A stretch of 64,000 nucleotides of DNA from NCBI RefSeq assembly GCF_011947265.1, contig NZ_JAATHD010000021.1, forward strand, positions 50,338 through 114,337. Reading direction: 5' to 3'. The DNA comes from Paenibacillus sp. HB172176 (GTDB lineage: Bacteria > Bacillota > Bacilli > Paenibacillales > Paenibacillaceae). Each line of letters begins with the position of its first letter. Positions within the stretch are counted from its first letter, which is position 1. Of the stretch, positions 15,517 to 24,258 are shown piece after piece. The notes beneath the pieces were generated by a model. The model did no database searches. It had not been told where the DNA came from and saw only the letters and a program-made list of their open reading frames with translations. A program made the position numbers and the translations under genes.

Positions 15517-16316
15517 CTGCTATGCCATTCGCCGAGGGCTTCGCCCATGCGAATCTTCGATGGAACGGCGAGATTTGCGCGAGGCTCGAAGGCGCTCTCT
15601 TCGAGAAGGAGCACGACGGTGGAGCCGAACTCGAAGTAGGCGAGCTCGTCACCCTTCGCCATGACATCCCTCAGCGGAAGAACGTATTTGATGCTGCTGA
15701 CATTCATGGCGCCTACCTTCACGATCGCAGCCTCTCCATGCTTGTGCGTCATATAAGTGACCAGCCGTTCATTGCGGCTGAGCACTCTCTTCATATGCGT
15801 AAGGCCGAAGTCGTTGACGGGATATACTCTGCCTTTCAGATGATCTCTTTCCATAATCTTGCCGCTGACAGGGACGTGGATGCGGTGATAATCCGTCGGG
15901 CTGAGGTAGAGAACGAAATAATAGCCATTATCATATTGGGCTGCCCGCGGCGATCCGCCGAGCAATTCGTTAATGGTGTAATTCTGTCCTTTAATATTAA
16001 GCAAGATGCCCCGGGAGACATGACCTGCCGCGGTTATCAAGGCGTCTACGGGAGAGGTCAGCGTATTCTCGTCTCCGTGAACGGGGCGCAAGCCCTTCTT
16101 CAGCCTTCGCGTAAAAAATTCATTCAAGGTGCGATATTCGGAAGCCGCCTTCTCTGCGTCTTGCTCGGCGATGCTGTAGAGCTTAATGAAACGGGGGATA
16201 AACAGTCGGCTTGCGGAAGATTGCGCGATTGACCCTGCGAGCTTGGATAACCACTTGCGAGAGCTTAATTCCGTCAATGTTCTCGCTACCCATTTGGAAC
16301 CAGCCAATACCAACAC
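15492..16316 (-). CDS. psd: Phosphatidylserine decarboxylase
   Basis: Up to 274 residues; GTG 16316 sits directly beside AAAGGA, so the TTG three codons in (16307) is better spaced. It makes phosphatidylethanolamine by decarboxylating phosphatidylserine at the membrane. Visible: SPVDA (88-92, Asp of the self-cleavage triad), DYHRIHVP (142-149) and FGST (230-233; cleavage before Ser232 gives the pyruvoyl cofactor; the commoner motif is LGST). The length suits the short Gram-positive Psd type. No pssA adjoins it. Its 3' end lies within a long terminator hairpin. Confidence 0.9.
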   Translation of the reverse strand: MLVLAGSKWVARTLTELSSRKWLSKLAGSIAQSSASRLFIPRFIKLYSIAEQDAEKAASEYRTLNEFFTRRLKKGLRPVHGDENTLTSPVDALITAAGHVSRGILLNIKGQNYTINELLGGSPRAAQYDNGYYFVLYLSPTDYHRIHVPVSGKIMERDHLKGRVYPVNDFGLTHMKRVLSRNERLVTYMTHKHGEAAIVKVGAMNVSSIKYVLPLRDVMAKGDELAYFEFGSTVVLLLEESAFEPRANLAVPSKIRMGEALGEWHSRHEEPQSS

Positions 16317-16505
16317 ATCCTTTTCTGAAAAAGAAACAGCAAAGCCGCGACGAGCTCCTGTTCATCCAACAGTTTGACATAATCCTTCTTAAGAATCAAT
16401 AGTTTGCCGGAGGCTGATCCTGCGAGAATTCGACTGTATAACCCCTTTTCGATTAGAATAGAGAAAGTGGTCGAAGCCAGATTCATGATCAGGAGGAAGA
16501 CAAGA

Positions 16506-17189
16506 ATGAACAACATCGCTCAGACAAAACCCCTTGCCGTCATATTCGATATGGACGGTACCTTATTCGAGACGGATACGCTGTTGATCGAGGTGCATCG
16601 ACGGGTATTTCAAACCTTGCGCGAGGAAGGCTTATACATGCAGGATGCTCCGCCGGTAGAGAAGCTGCTGGCCTGTCTTGGCATGGTTCTCGACGATTTG
16701 TGGCGCAAGGTGATGCCGGATAGCACGATCGAGGCGAGAAGGAGAGCGGACGAGCTGCTGCTGCAGTATGAATTGGAAGGACTGCAGGCGGGAGAAGGCA
16801 TGCTGTACGCGCATGTAAGGGAAACCTTGGAGGAGCTGCACGTTCGAGGCGTGAAGCTGTTCGTCGCCTCCAACGGTCTGGAGGATTATGTGAAGGGAGT
16901 GGCGAAGTTCAAAGACATCGACCATTTGTTTCAAGGCTTGTACAGCGCGGGCGAATTTGCGACCGCCAGCAAGGTCGATCTTGTCGCCAGGCTGCTGCGC
17001 GATCATGGGCTTGATAACGTGGACGACAAATCGTCGATCTGGATGGTCGGTGATCGATCCTCCGATGTGGAAGCGGGCAAGAAGAACGACATTCAAGCAA
17101 TCGGCTGCGCGTATGCGGGCTACGGGAAAGCTTCCGAGCTTGGAGGAGCAGACCGGCAAATATCCGATTTCAGAGAGCTGCTCTGGTAG
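16506..17189 (+). CDS. HAD-superfamily phosphatase (phosphoglycolate phosphatase-like)
   Basis: 227 residues from ATG 16506 after AGGAGG. The upstream in-frame extension to 16404 lacks an SD and would overlap promoter sequence. HAD motif I DMDGT (15-19, nucleophile and acid/base Asp), motif II FVASNG, motif III Lys in TASKVDLV, and motif IV GDRSSDVEAG are present. The helical cap after motif I is of the C1 type found in PGP/beta-phosphoglucomutase enzymes. Substrate unknown. Divergent from psd. Confidence 0.85.
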   Translation: MNNIAQTKPLAVIFDMDGTLFETDTLLIEVHRRVFQTLREEGLYMQDAPPVEKLLACLGMVLDDLWRKVMPDSTIEARRRADELLLQYELEGLQAGEGMLYAHVRETLEELHVRGVKLFVASNGLEDYVKGVAKFKDIDHLFQGLYSAGEFATASKVDLVARLLRDHGLDNVDDKSSIWMVGDRSSDVEAGKKNDIQAIGCAYAGYGKASELGGADRQISDFRELLW

Positions 17190-17236
17190 CGACAACCAAA
17201 GCCGGCTTCAGGCCGTCAGCGCTCCGCCTATAGCAG

Positions 17237-17272
17237 AATCAGCCTGCCCGGCATGGAACGGGCAGGCTGATT
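17237..17272. terminator. Bidirectional terminator between the HAD gene and the yheC/yheD operon
   Basis: AATCAGCCTGCCCG (17237-17250) and CGGGCAGGCTGATT (17259-17272) form a 14-bp perfect stem with an 8-base loop. Confidence 0.75.
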
Positions 17273-17278
17273 TCGTAT

Positions 17279-18454
17279 TCATCCATTTGTTTCTCTCTCG
17301 TCATAGTCGCGTTCGCCGGAGAGAGCAGCCTCTCTCGTCCCGTTTGGGCGGGGGTTCTTCTGTTTCTGTTGATGCTTCCAGATTGCGTATTCAAGAGGCC
17401 TTCGAATCGCCGTCATATAGGCATTTCCCTCTCCGGCGCGGGCGAACACCTCTCTGGCGGGCTTGGGATTGACCTCGATCATCCATATCTTTCCTTGTCT
17501 GTCGATGGCGATATCGATCGCAAGCTCGCATAAGGCGCCGTAGCAAAGCTCCAGATATTGCGACACGGCTATTCCAAATTCGGATACGCTCGATTTCACG
17601 CTGCTGATTTTGGTTTCATCCGTTATCCATTCCTTAAGCAGCTCATCCATCTTCACCGCTTTTCCTCCGCCGTGAAGGTTGGCCGTAATGCTTCCAGGCG
17701 GGCCGATTCTTCCCGCGCAGCCTGTTACCTGCCATTCACCGCTGCCGTTCTTCTGCACGAGAAGACGGTAATCGTGAACTCTTCCATCCTTCAGCTTTAA
17801 TTGAATGCCTTGCTGAACAATATAACGAATGTTCTTCAGATCCCATCTGCCAAGATAGCTGTCCAGCTGACTCTCGTTCATTCGCTGCGGCTGCACGATG
17901 CGCCTGTCTTGATTGCGTCCTTGCACGAGCAGACGTCCGCCTCGCAGCTTCTCGATGCGCAGGATGCCTCGCCCGCCCGTTCCGTTGACGGGCTTCAGAT
18001 ATAACAGTCTGTGACTGCGAAGCATGCTGTGAATGTCCTTCACGCTGTCGATGTATCGCGTCTTCGGCAGGAAGGAACTGAATCTCTCGTCCTTGGCCAG
18101 TAGGGAGTGGATGGTCCATTTGTTGCGGAGCGGACGATTCAAGAAGGTCAAATGCTGATATCGCGAACGGAATTTCAGGAGCTGCTGGAACCTGGGCGTC
18201 TGCTGGATGCGGCATCGATCGAAAATCATATGGGGGAAGGAGGTCCATTTCCTGTACCAGGCACGTGTGGATTCGTTATAATGCAGCCCGCGAATGCGCT
18301 TCTTGTCATGATTCACATCCTGGGGCGTGAAGACGAAAACCCTCAGACCCAGCTTTCGTCCCTCGATGGTCATCTTGCGGAACATCGCCTTTTCCTCCAC
18401 TACGCCGGCGTCATTGAGATATAGAGTCAATATGCCCAGTATGGGCTGGGTCAT
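17279..18454 (-). CDS. YheC/YheD-family ATP-grasp protein, copy 4 (short)
   Basis: 391 residues, the last gene of the leftward operon; ATG 18454 lies inside the preceding GNAT gene (44-bp overlap). It has the YheC/D pattern: an N-terminal region (LGILTLYLNDAGV...FVFTPQDVN), FPHMIFDR (the family's PDVVYNR element), LYLKPVNGTGGRGI (ATP-binding), YRLLVQKNGSGEWQVTG, ITANLHGGG, and the metal-binding WMIEVNPKP. In B. subtilis YheC and YheD are endospore coat-associated proteins made in the mother cell. As an ATP-grasp enzyme it probably ligates an unknown acid and amine. It lacks the ~100-residue N-terminal domain of copies 1 and 3. Confidence 0.82.
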   Translation of the reverse strand: MTQPILGILTLYLNDAGVVEEKAMFRKMTIEGRKLGLRVFVFTPQDVNHDKKRIRGLHYNESTRAWYRKWTSFPHMIFDRCRIQQTPRFQQLLKFRSRYQHLTFLNRPLRNKWTIHSLLAKDERFSSFLPKTRYIDSVKDIHSMLRSHRLLYLKPVNGTGGRGILRIEKLRGGRLLVQGRNQDRRIVQPQRMNESQLDSYLGRWDLKNIRYIVQQGIQLKLKDGRVHDYRLLVQKNGSGEWQVTGCAGRIGPPGSITANLHGGGKAVKMDELLKEWITDETKISSVKSSVSEFGIAVSQYLELCYGALCELAIDIAIDRQGKIWMIEVNPKPAREVFARAGEGNAYMTAIRRPLEYAIWKHQQKQKNPRPNGTREAALSGERDYDERETNG

Positions 18455-18908
18455 GCTGGATTCCCCTTTCGAAGCGGAGGGTTGATTTGCCGGTCGGTCC
18501 TCTATGAATGGAGACGGCTTTCATGCCCAGAGCGAAGCATAACGCCATGCTGGGCACATTGTCCGAAGCGACATCGCAGGTCAGGAAGCCGATGCGTTTC
18601 ATAATCGCCCTCATAATCGAGGAGCCCGTGCCCAGCCTGCGTGCGCTTGGGTGCACGACAAGAAAGCAGCCGCCTTCGCCTCCGTCAGCGGCAAATCCGA
18701 GACCGGTCATCCGGCCTCCATGCTTCGAAATAACGACGGCGGCTTCGCTGCAGCCCCTCTCATCGGGCTGCAGCGATTCCGGCTTCAAGCTGCGGAGAGA
18801 ATGCAAGGCGGCGACGGTAATTCTTTTCTCTCCGAAGCGAATGGCGAAGTTCAGCAATCGCTTCTTCTCTTTCAACCAATCCTCAGGCGTAAGGTGCTGG
18901 AGCTCCAT
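18411..18908 (-). CDS. GNAT-family N-acetyltransferase within the yheC/yheD operon
   Basis: 165 residues from ATG 18908 behind GGGAGG; the frame is open upstream, but that part is the end of the preceding gene in another frame. The acetyl-CoA loop is VVHPSARRLGTGSSIM (R-x-L-G-T-G), followed by ALCFALGMKAV typical of GNAT motif B. It starts one base after the stop of ATP-grasp copy 3 of this strand (18910) and overlaps the next copy, so translation is probably coupled. The substrate is unknown; location suggests it acts on the same product as the ATP-grasp proteins or modifies a coat component. Confidence 0.78.
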   Translation of the reverse strand: MELQHLTPEDWLKEKKRLLNFAIRFGEKRITVAALHSLRSLKPESLQPDERGCSEAAVVISKHGGRMTGLGFAADGGEGGCFLVVHPSARRLGTGSSIMRAIMKRIGFLTCDVASDNVPSMALCFALGMKAVSIHRGPTGKSTLRFERGIQHDPAHTGHIDSISQ

Positions 18909-18909
18909 A

Positions 18910-20064
18910 TTACGATCCTCCCGTTCGTTTTGTCTTTTTCTTTGCCAGATAGGCGCTGTAGTGGAAGATCCGCTCGAGCGATTTCTGCCTGATATGCGGT
19001 TCATCGAATTTCATTGGCTTGGAATTGGCTTCGAAGAACCAGAGATTTCCGTTGGTGTCGATTCCCAGATCCATGGACATCTCTCCCAGCCTTTGCCTTG
19101 ATGCCCGTTCGATTTGCTTGGCGATAAGCAAGGAGGCTTTGTTCGCTTTCTGTAATAGAATATGAGCCTGCTCGGCGTCGAATGATTGGGTCAGCAGCTT
19201 TTCCGGATCATCGATTCTTCCGCCGCGCGGCACATGGGTCGTAATGCTTGACGCGCCGGCGATGCGCGCGCCCAGACCGGTAAGCTCCCAGCGGCCGAAC
19301 CGATTTTTCTGCAGGAGCGCTCTCAGGTCGAAGCGTCTGTCCTTGAAGGAGGCGAGATGAATGCCTTGCTGCGCAATGTAGGCCTCGCCGCCGCTCTGCT
19401 TCTGAATGCGCGACCAAAGCTTGGGGACGCTCGCGCAATTATAGGTGGAGCTGCTCTTATTTTCCTGTATTTTCAATCGGTAAGGCAACGGCTTGCCGCT
19501 TTGCATTCGAATCGTCATAATGCCGTTGCCGGCTTTGCCGCTTTCAGGCTTCAGATACAGAAATTCGTGTTTTCGCATTAATCGGTCCAGACTGCCGATG
19601 TTCATCAATCTGCGCGTGGCGGGAATATAAGGTCTTGTCAGCTTGGATCTCCGGAGCCATTCGAATAATTCCCATTTGTTGAAGAAGGAGGGGTTGAATA
19701 TTTTGACCCGCGTATGTCTTCGGCAAGCGCTGATTTTCTGCCGGACATGGGGCAGCATCTCGTCTTCCCTCTGGGGAATGCGATTGTAGATGACGTCGGG
19801 AAACGGCAGGAGCTCTTGCTTCCAGCTGTTCGTCTCCTTCTGATAGACATAACCTCTAAGCTTCTTGCGCGCAAGCATGAGATGCTTGATGGTGAGCACG
19901 TAGACCAGGAAGCCCATTGTTTCTCCCGTGCGCGTCAGATCGGCGAAGTTTCTGCGGTTGCCGCGGAACTCGCCGCGCGAATCGTCTATTGTCAATATCG
20001 CGAGCACCGGCTTTTTGCGCGGAGTTTCGATCGTCGGACGTTCTTCTTGCAGGAGACTCATCAT
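18910..20064 (-). CDS. YheC/YheD-family ATP-grasp protein, copy 3 (short)
   Basis: 384 residues. Start ATG 20064 (or 20061) after AAGGAGG, overlapping the previous stop as ATGA; the open frame upstream of it is a shadow of the neighbouring gene. Family elements: LAILTIDDSRGEFRGN, FPDVIYNRIP, LYLKPESGKAGNGI, AYIAQQGIHL, FDLRALLQKNRFGRWELTG, SITTHVPRGG, LGIDTNGNLWFFEANSKP. It belongs to the short YheC-like type without the N-terminal domain. The product is probably a spore-coat-associated ATP-grasp ligase, by homology only. Confidence 0.83.
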   Translation of the reverse strand: MMSLLQEERPTIETPRKKPVLAILTIDDSRGEFRGNRRNFADLTRTGETMGFLVYVLTIKHLMLARKKLRGYVYQKETNSWKQELLPFPDVIYNRIPQREDEMLPHVRQKISACRRHTRVKIFNPSFFNKWELFEWLRRSKLTRPYIPATRRLMNIGSLDRLMRKHEFLYLKPESGKAGNGIMTIRMQSGKPLPYRLKIQENKSSSTYNCASVPKLWSRIQKQSGGEAYIAQQGIHLASFKDRRFDLRALLQKNRFGRWELTGLGARIAGASSITTHVPRGGRIDDPEKLLTQSFDAEQAHILLQKANKASLLIAKQIERASRQRLGEMSMDLGIDTNGNLWFFEANSKPMKFDEPHIRQKSLERIFHYSAYLAKKKTKRTGGS

Positions 20065-21434
20065 CTCTCGCCTCCTTGGAAGCGGCTTAGATAGAGGCAA
20101 TGATCCAGGATATAGGATATCGACGCTTTGCCCTCGGAGCGAAGCGCAGGATGCTTGAAGATGGATCTGCCAGGCTTCGCGTTTGCTTCGAACATCCACA
20201 CCTCGCCTCCCTTGTCGATGCCGATATCGAGCCCGAGCTCGCCGAGGCGATGCGGATAGTTGCGCTCGATCGCTTCCGACAGCTTCACCGCAACGCGCTT
20301 TGCTTTCTCCAGAATCGCTCCCGCCTCCGTGCCGAAGGTTCTGCTGAGCGCTTGTTCGGGCGTCATTAGCGAGCCCCCGCTTTTGACATGGGTAGTGACG
20401 CTGCCTCTTCCCGCCTTCTTCGCGCCGATTCCCGCAGGCACCCACTGATTTCTGCCGTTTTTATGCATATGGAATCGGAAATCGAGGGGGCACTTGTCGA
20501 TTTCGACAAGTCTTATGCCTTGTTGCGCCACATATTGCTCCATGCGCGAGCCGAGTCTGAGCTGAAGCATTCGCATCAGACTTTGAAAGCTGCTGTATCT
20601 TACCAGCACGTTTTGGTTGCCTTTGCGATATCTTGCGAAATAACCGCGGCTTGAATGCCGGGTTAATCGATAAATGCCGATGCCCAGACTGCCGCCGCCG
20701 GGTTTGAAATACAGAAATTGATATTTGTCCAGCATTTCCTTGATTTTGGCGGGGGAGGGATTGGTAACGGATTCCGGGAGATGGGCAAGCGCTTCGGGAT
20801 CGTTGTCCAGCAGCTTATAGACATCCGCTTTATTGAGGAAGCTCCAATTGAACAGCGGAATTTGCCGTTTGACGAAACGTTCCCTGACCGCGCTAATGTA
20901 GGACGAGGTTTCCGCTTTGCGGTTGGGCAGCCGGTTGTAGACGACGTCAGGCAGCGGTACGATCCTCCGATACCATCCTCCCTGGGCATTCAGGAAATAG
21001 CCGTTGACCGTCTCCTGCTGCCAGTTGATGTCGCTGGGCGTAAAGCCGAACATGTATGCCTTGCGATCGCCGGAACGCATAATTTGTTTGATAAAGCCGG
21101 AACGCGTTCCGAAGGGATAGCTCTCTCCCGGATGAATGGTGTCGGTTAGAATGCCTACGAGGGGCCCGAGCTTCAGTTCGTTCTCGCCGCTTTTCTGCAC
21201 GTACACATGGCCGGACTTCGGAATGCGTATCGAATGGCGGACGGAGGAGGGGAGATAGAGATGATTTCCCGACCGTTTTAGCTGCTTGACGGATGCCGTT
21301 ATCATTTCATTGCCCAGCTTGAGAAGAATCAATCTATTGCCGGACAGCCCAAGTTGCTTGAATAACGGACTGGACAGATATACCATTTTGTCGGATTGTT
21401 GTGAGAAATGCACATTGCAAGTTGTCAAACTCAT
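20061..21434 (-). CDS. YheC/YheD-family ATP-grasp protein, copy 2 in operon order 3 (long)
   Basis: 457 residues from ATG 21434 behind AGGAGG; upstream in-frame codons to 21464 lack an SD. The N-terminal ~95 residues (VYLSSPLFKQLGLSGNRLILLKLG...LGPLVGILTDT) form a separate beta-rich domain, as in B. subtilis YheD. Then the ATP-grasp core: LPDVVYNRLPNRK, FKPGGGSLGIGIYRL, YVAQQGIRLVEID, FRFHMHKNGRNQWVPAG, VTTHVKSGGSL and LDIGIDKGGEVWMFEANAKP. Coupled by ATGA to the next gene. Function by homology only. Confidence 0.83.
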   Translation of the reverse strand: MSLTTCNVHFSQQSDKMVYLSSPLFKQLGLSGNRLILLKLGNEMITASVKQLKRSGNHLYLPSSVRHSIRIPKSGHVYVQKSGENELKLGPLVGILTDTIHPGESYPFGTRSGFIKQIMRSGDRKAYMFGFTPSDINWQQETVNGYFLNAQGGWYRRIVPLPDVVYNRLPNRKAETSSYISAVRERFVKRQIPLFNWSFLNKADVYKLLDNDPEALAHLPESVTNPSPAKIKEMLDKYQFLYFKPGGGSLGIGIYRLTRHSSRGYFARYRKGNQNVLVRYSSFQSLMRMLQLRLGSRMEQYVAQQGIRLVEIDKCPLDFRFHMHKNGRNQWVPAGIGAKKAGRGSVTTHVKSGGSLMTPEQALSRTFGTEAGAILEKAKRVAVKLSEAIERNYPHRLGELGLDIGIDKGGEVWMFEANAKPGRSIFKHPALRSEGKASISYILDHCLYLSRFQGGER

Positions 21435-21482
21435 CGATGAACCTCCTGAACGTTTAAGGACCATTGTCCAGCTTCACTATCG

Positions 21483-22670
21483 TTATTGAGACGCGGCTGG
21501 ATGGTCATATGCGGACTCTCTGGCTTTGAAAGCCGGCTCGGGGCGATTAACGAGATAGCGGGCATAGCTCAGCGGTCTGAGTACGGACAATTTCAAAGCG
21601 TTCAAATCTTGTATTTGTCGGAAAGCTTCTCTGCCGGGCTTCGCATTCGCTTCCAGCATCCATATTCTGCCGTTCTTTTCAACGCCGAAATCGAATGCAA
21701 GCTCGCCGAATCTGCCGAAGCAAGATTCAAGACTTGTTGCTGTATGCCCACTTATTGTATGGATTTTCCGTAACAAACGTTCGGCAGCGGGCTTGCCAAA
21801 ATTTTCGGACAGCGCGTCCAGAGCGGGCCTCGCTTCTCCGCCGCCATGCAAATTCGACGTTATCGAATCGGCTTTGCCGATCCTCATGGCGGAGCCTGTG
21901 CGCCTCCAGTTGCCGTGCCCGTCCTTCTGCATCAGCACGCGTATATCATAAGGTCTGTCGTGGAGGTCCGTAAGCGGCAGATAAGGCTGGACGAGAAAAG
22001 GCGATTCTCCGGTAAATGCCTTCAGCCAGTCCGACAAAGCCTGTCTCTTCGAAAAAGAAAGGGAGAAGGGCTTGTTGCTCCGGGCTCTTCCTTCCGCAAC
22101 AAATCCTTTCCCGCTCCGTGAGGGCTCAACGCGGATAAGGCCCCTTCCCTGCATGCCGGATGCGGGCTTGAGAATGACTCCGCCGGAGTCTCCGCCGCGC
22201 GATAGAAGCCTGTCAATCTGCTCGAAGGCTTGATAGAGAGCGGTTGGCGGCAAATAGGCTGCTATCCGCCCCTCCTTGCCGAGACCCTCGTAGACGGCAA
22301 GCTTGGACGGCAGCCCTCTGCCGAGCAGCTTGAATGGATGGACGGATTGAAGGAGAGAGAGCGCAATAGCTGTCGCCCTGCGCATATCGCCGCGGAAGTG
22401 AAAGGAACGATCATAGACGACATCCGGGAGGGGAACGAGCCGCTTGCTCCACGCGCCCTTCTCGTAGCAATAGCCGCTGAGACGGCCGGTGTCGCGATCA
22501 AAATCATCCGCCGGCGAGAAAGCATACGCAATCATCGACTGCTCGACAGCCGCCAAACAGAGCTCCTTGCACAACAGGGGCTCCGGGGGGATGGAACTTC
22601 CGTACTCGCTTTGCAAGCCTCCGCCGATTCCTGGCGCAATCATAATGCCGAATGCAACTCTTCTCTCCAT
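21483..22670 (-). CDS. YheC/YheD-family ATP-grasp protein (short, second in operon)
   Basis: 395 residues from ATG 22670, about 10 bases after AGGAGGA. Short type: AFGIMIAPGIGG at the N-terminus, LPDVVYDRSFHFRGD, ILKPASGMQGRGLIRV, FLVQPYLPL, YDIRVLMQKDGHGNWRRTG, SITSNLHGGG, FDFGVEKNGRIWMLEANAKPGR. It lies 14 bases after copy 1 and 48 bases before the next gene. The long-short-long-short order suggests that an ancestral yheD-yheC pair was duplicated as a unit. Confidence 0.83.
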   Translation of the reverse strand: MERRVAFGIMIAPGIGGGLQSEYGSSIPPEPLLCKELCLAAVEQSMIAYAFSPADDFDRDTGRLSGYCYEKGAWSKRLVPLPDVVYDRSFHFRGDMRRATAIALSLLQSVHPFKLLGRGLPSKLAVYEGLGKEGRIAAYLPPTALYQAFEQIDRLLSRGGDSGGVILKPASGMQGRGLIRVEPSRSGKGFVAEGRARSNKPFSLSFSKRQALSDWLKAFTGESPFLVQPYLPLTDLHDRPYDIRVLMQKDGHGNWRRTGSAMRIGKADSITSNLHGGGEARPALDALSENFGKPAAERLLRKIHTISGHTATSLESCFGRFGELAFDFGVEKNGRIWMLEANAKPGREAFRQIQDLNALKLSVLRPLSYARYLVNRPEPAFKARESAYDHPAASQ

Positions 22671-22684
22671 TTCGGCTTCTCCTC

Positions 22685-24073
22685 CTAGAAGCCCGACAGA
22701 TATCGGGAGTATTGTATCATCATGCGGACGGAGGGCCGGATTTTCCCTTCCGTAAGCGGTGTATTGTCGTTCTTGGACGGCTTGGAATTAACCTCCAGAA
22801 GCCATACTTTTCCGCCGGTGTCGAGCGCGAGATCAATGCCGAGCTCTCCGAAATGAACGGGAATCTGCGTCTCGATTCCCTTGGCAATCTGCAAGGCGGC
22901 TCGTCGAAGCCGATTTTGAGCATCCAGTTTGGGGGTCCCGCTGCTCAAATTGCTCTTGGCGATAGCCGAGCTGACGGTGCTTAAGGTGCCGCCCCGCGCC
23001 AGATTGGACACGAAATGCTGATTGCCCGCCGTTCTGGCGACAATCGACGTAATCGTCCATTTTCCCGCCGCGTTCTTCTGCACCAGCGCCCGGAAATCAA
23101 CGGGCCGCTTCTGAATGTCAATTAACTGAAGGCCTTGCTGTATCTGATAACGAGCCGTCTTCATCTTCGTCGAAACGGCGGAATACAGCTTGCCGAGCGT
23201 TGGATAGACTTGCCTTCGCGATCCCGCTGCCGTGGCGTAAAGCGCCTGATAGCTTTCTCCGTCGGCGCGCGAGACGCGAATAATGCCTTTGCCGAGGCTG
23301 CCTCTTGCCGGCTTCAGAAACACATTGTTGTAGCGCGAGCACATGTTGTACAAATTCGCGTAATTGCGAAGATGATGCGACTCCGGCAGGTAGCGCGTAA
23401 GGCTGCTGTCCTTCTTCAAAGCGTCGAACACTTCCGTTTTGTCAAGAAACTTCTCGTTGAATACTTCAGCCGAATGAAGCAGCTTGACGTTTTTCAGAAA
23501 CTGCTGCACCGAGGGATCGTTCTCGAGCTTTCTTGTGGTTAAGCGATTGTTGATGACATCGGGAAATGGCATAAGCGTTTTGCGCCACCCTCCCGAATAG
23601 ATCCAGCTCTCCATCTGATCCGAGCTCGAGACGGATGGAATTTGGCCGGGAGTGAAGAAACAGACATAAGCGCCTCTCGCTCTGCAAGCATCTACGAGTT
23701 CTCGGCAGAATAGGGTGATATTGCCGAATGGCTTGCCCATGTCCTGCGGATAATCGCGACTGATCAATACTCCGATTAGAGGTCCTAGCGACAGCGTAGC
23801 CGTAAGCGAGCGATAGGTGATTCCTAAATGCGAGTTTTGCGTCAAGCCTTGCAGAAGTCCCGTGCGCTGAGCCAAGGTCTGGCTGATGCGCAAGCCGTCG
23901 AGCTTCGGGACAGGCATCACTCTTACCGTCTGGCGGAAGGAACCGAATTTCAAGGTAATGGGCTGTCCGCGGGGAATTTTCCATTGCCGCGCGGCCATTT
24001 CGCCAATCATTATCGCATCATCGGGCAATTGGCCTGAATGAATCGCCTGTATGGCAATTTTTGATTTTGGCAT
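22685..24073 (-). CDS. YheC/YheD-family ATP-grasp protein, first in operon (long)
   Basis: 462 residues from ATG 24073 behind GGAAGGAG. N-terminal domain about 1-95 (PDDAIMIGEMAARQWKIPRG...SLGPLIGVLISRD), then the ATP-grasp core: FPDVINNRLTTRK, FLKPARGSLGKGIIRV, YQIQQGLQLIDIQ, FRALVQKNAAGKWTIT, FVSNLARGGTL, LDTGGKVWLLEVNSKPSKND. Sigma-E-like elements precede it (24145-24173), which fits mother-cell expression known for yheCD in B. subtilis. It heads a five-gene operon ending at 17279. Confidence 0.84.
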   Translation of the reverse strand: MPKSKIAIQAIHSGQLPDDAIMIGEMAARQWKIPRGQPITLKFGSFRQTVRVMPVPKLDGLRISQTLAQRTGLLQGLTQNSHLGITYRSLTATLSLGPLIGVLISRDYPQDMGKPFGNITLFCRELVDACRARGAYVCFFTPGQIPSVSSSDQMESWIYSGGWRKTLMPFPDVINNRLTTRKLENDPSVQQFLKNVKLLHSAEVFNEKFLDKTEVFDALKKDSSLTRYLPESHHLRNYANLYNMCSRYNNVFLKPARGSLGKGIIRVSRADGESYQALYATAAGSRRQVYPTLGKLYSAVSTKMKTARYQIQQGLQLIDIQKRPVDFRALVQKNAAGKWTITSIVARTAGNQHFVSNLARGGTLSTVSSAIAKSNLSSGTPKLDAQNRLRRAALQIAKGIETQIPVHFGELGIDLALDTGGKVWLLEVNSKPSKNDNTPLTEGKIRPSVRMMIQYSRYLSGF

Positions 24074-24144
24074 TATTAATCTCCTTCCGGATCAGGGAGG
24101 AATGACGGATATAAGATGGATGGGTATTTCACACGAATTAGTTC

Positions 24145-24173
24145 ATCATATGAGGTCGAGGAGTAGATTGTGA
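24145..24173 (-). promoter_or_regulatory. Sigma-E-like promoter of the yheC/yheD operon
   Basis: Minus strand: TCACAAT (24173-24167), 14 bases, CATATGAT (24152-24145), compared with the mother-cell sigma-E -10 consensus CATACAAT. Six of eight -10 positions match. Confidence 0.4.
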
Positions 24174-24200
24174 TTCGAAAAATAACCGAAAGCGAGGCTT

Positions 24201-24230
24201 GTCATGATACGCCTTGCTTCGGCATACAAT
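24201..24230 (+). promoter_or_regulatory. Sigma-E-like promoter of the divergent two-TM gene
   Basis: GTCATGAT (24201-24208), 14 bases, then an exact CATACAAT (24223-24230), the sigma-E -10 consensus, 28 bases before the start codon. Confidence 0.55.
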
Positions 24231-24258
24231 GTAGGGAATGCGGAGGAGGTTGGTTCGA

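Noticed and set aside
20065..20445. N-terminal extension of the ATP-grasp gene that starts at 20064
   Set aside because: Arg/Gly/Ala-rich out-of-frame translation of the upstream paralogue; a good AAGGAGG places the start at 20064.
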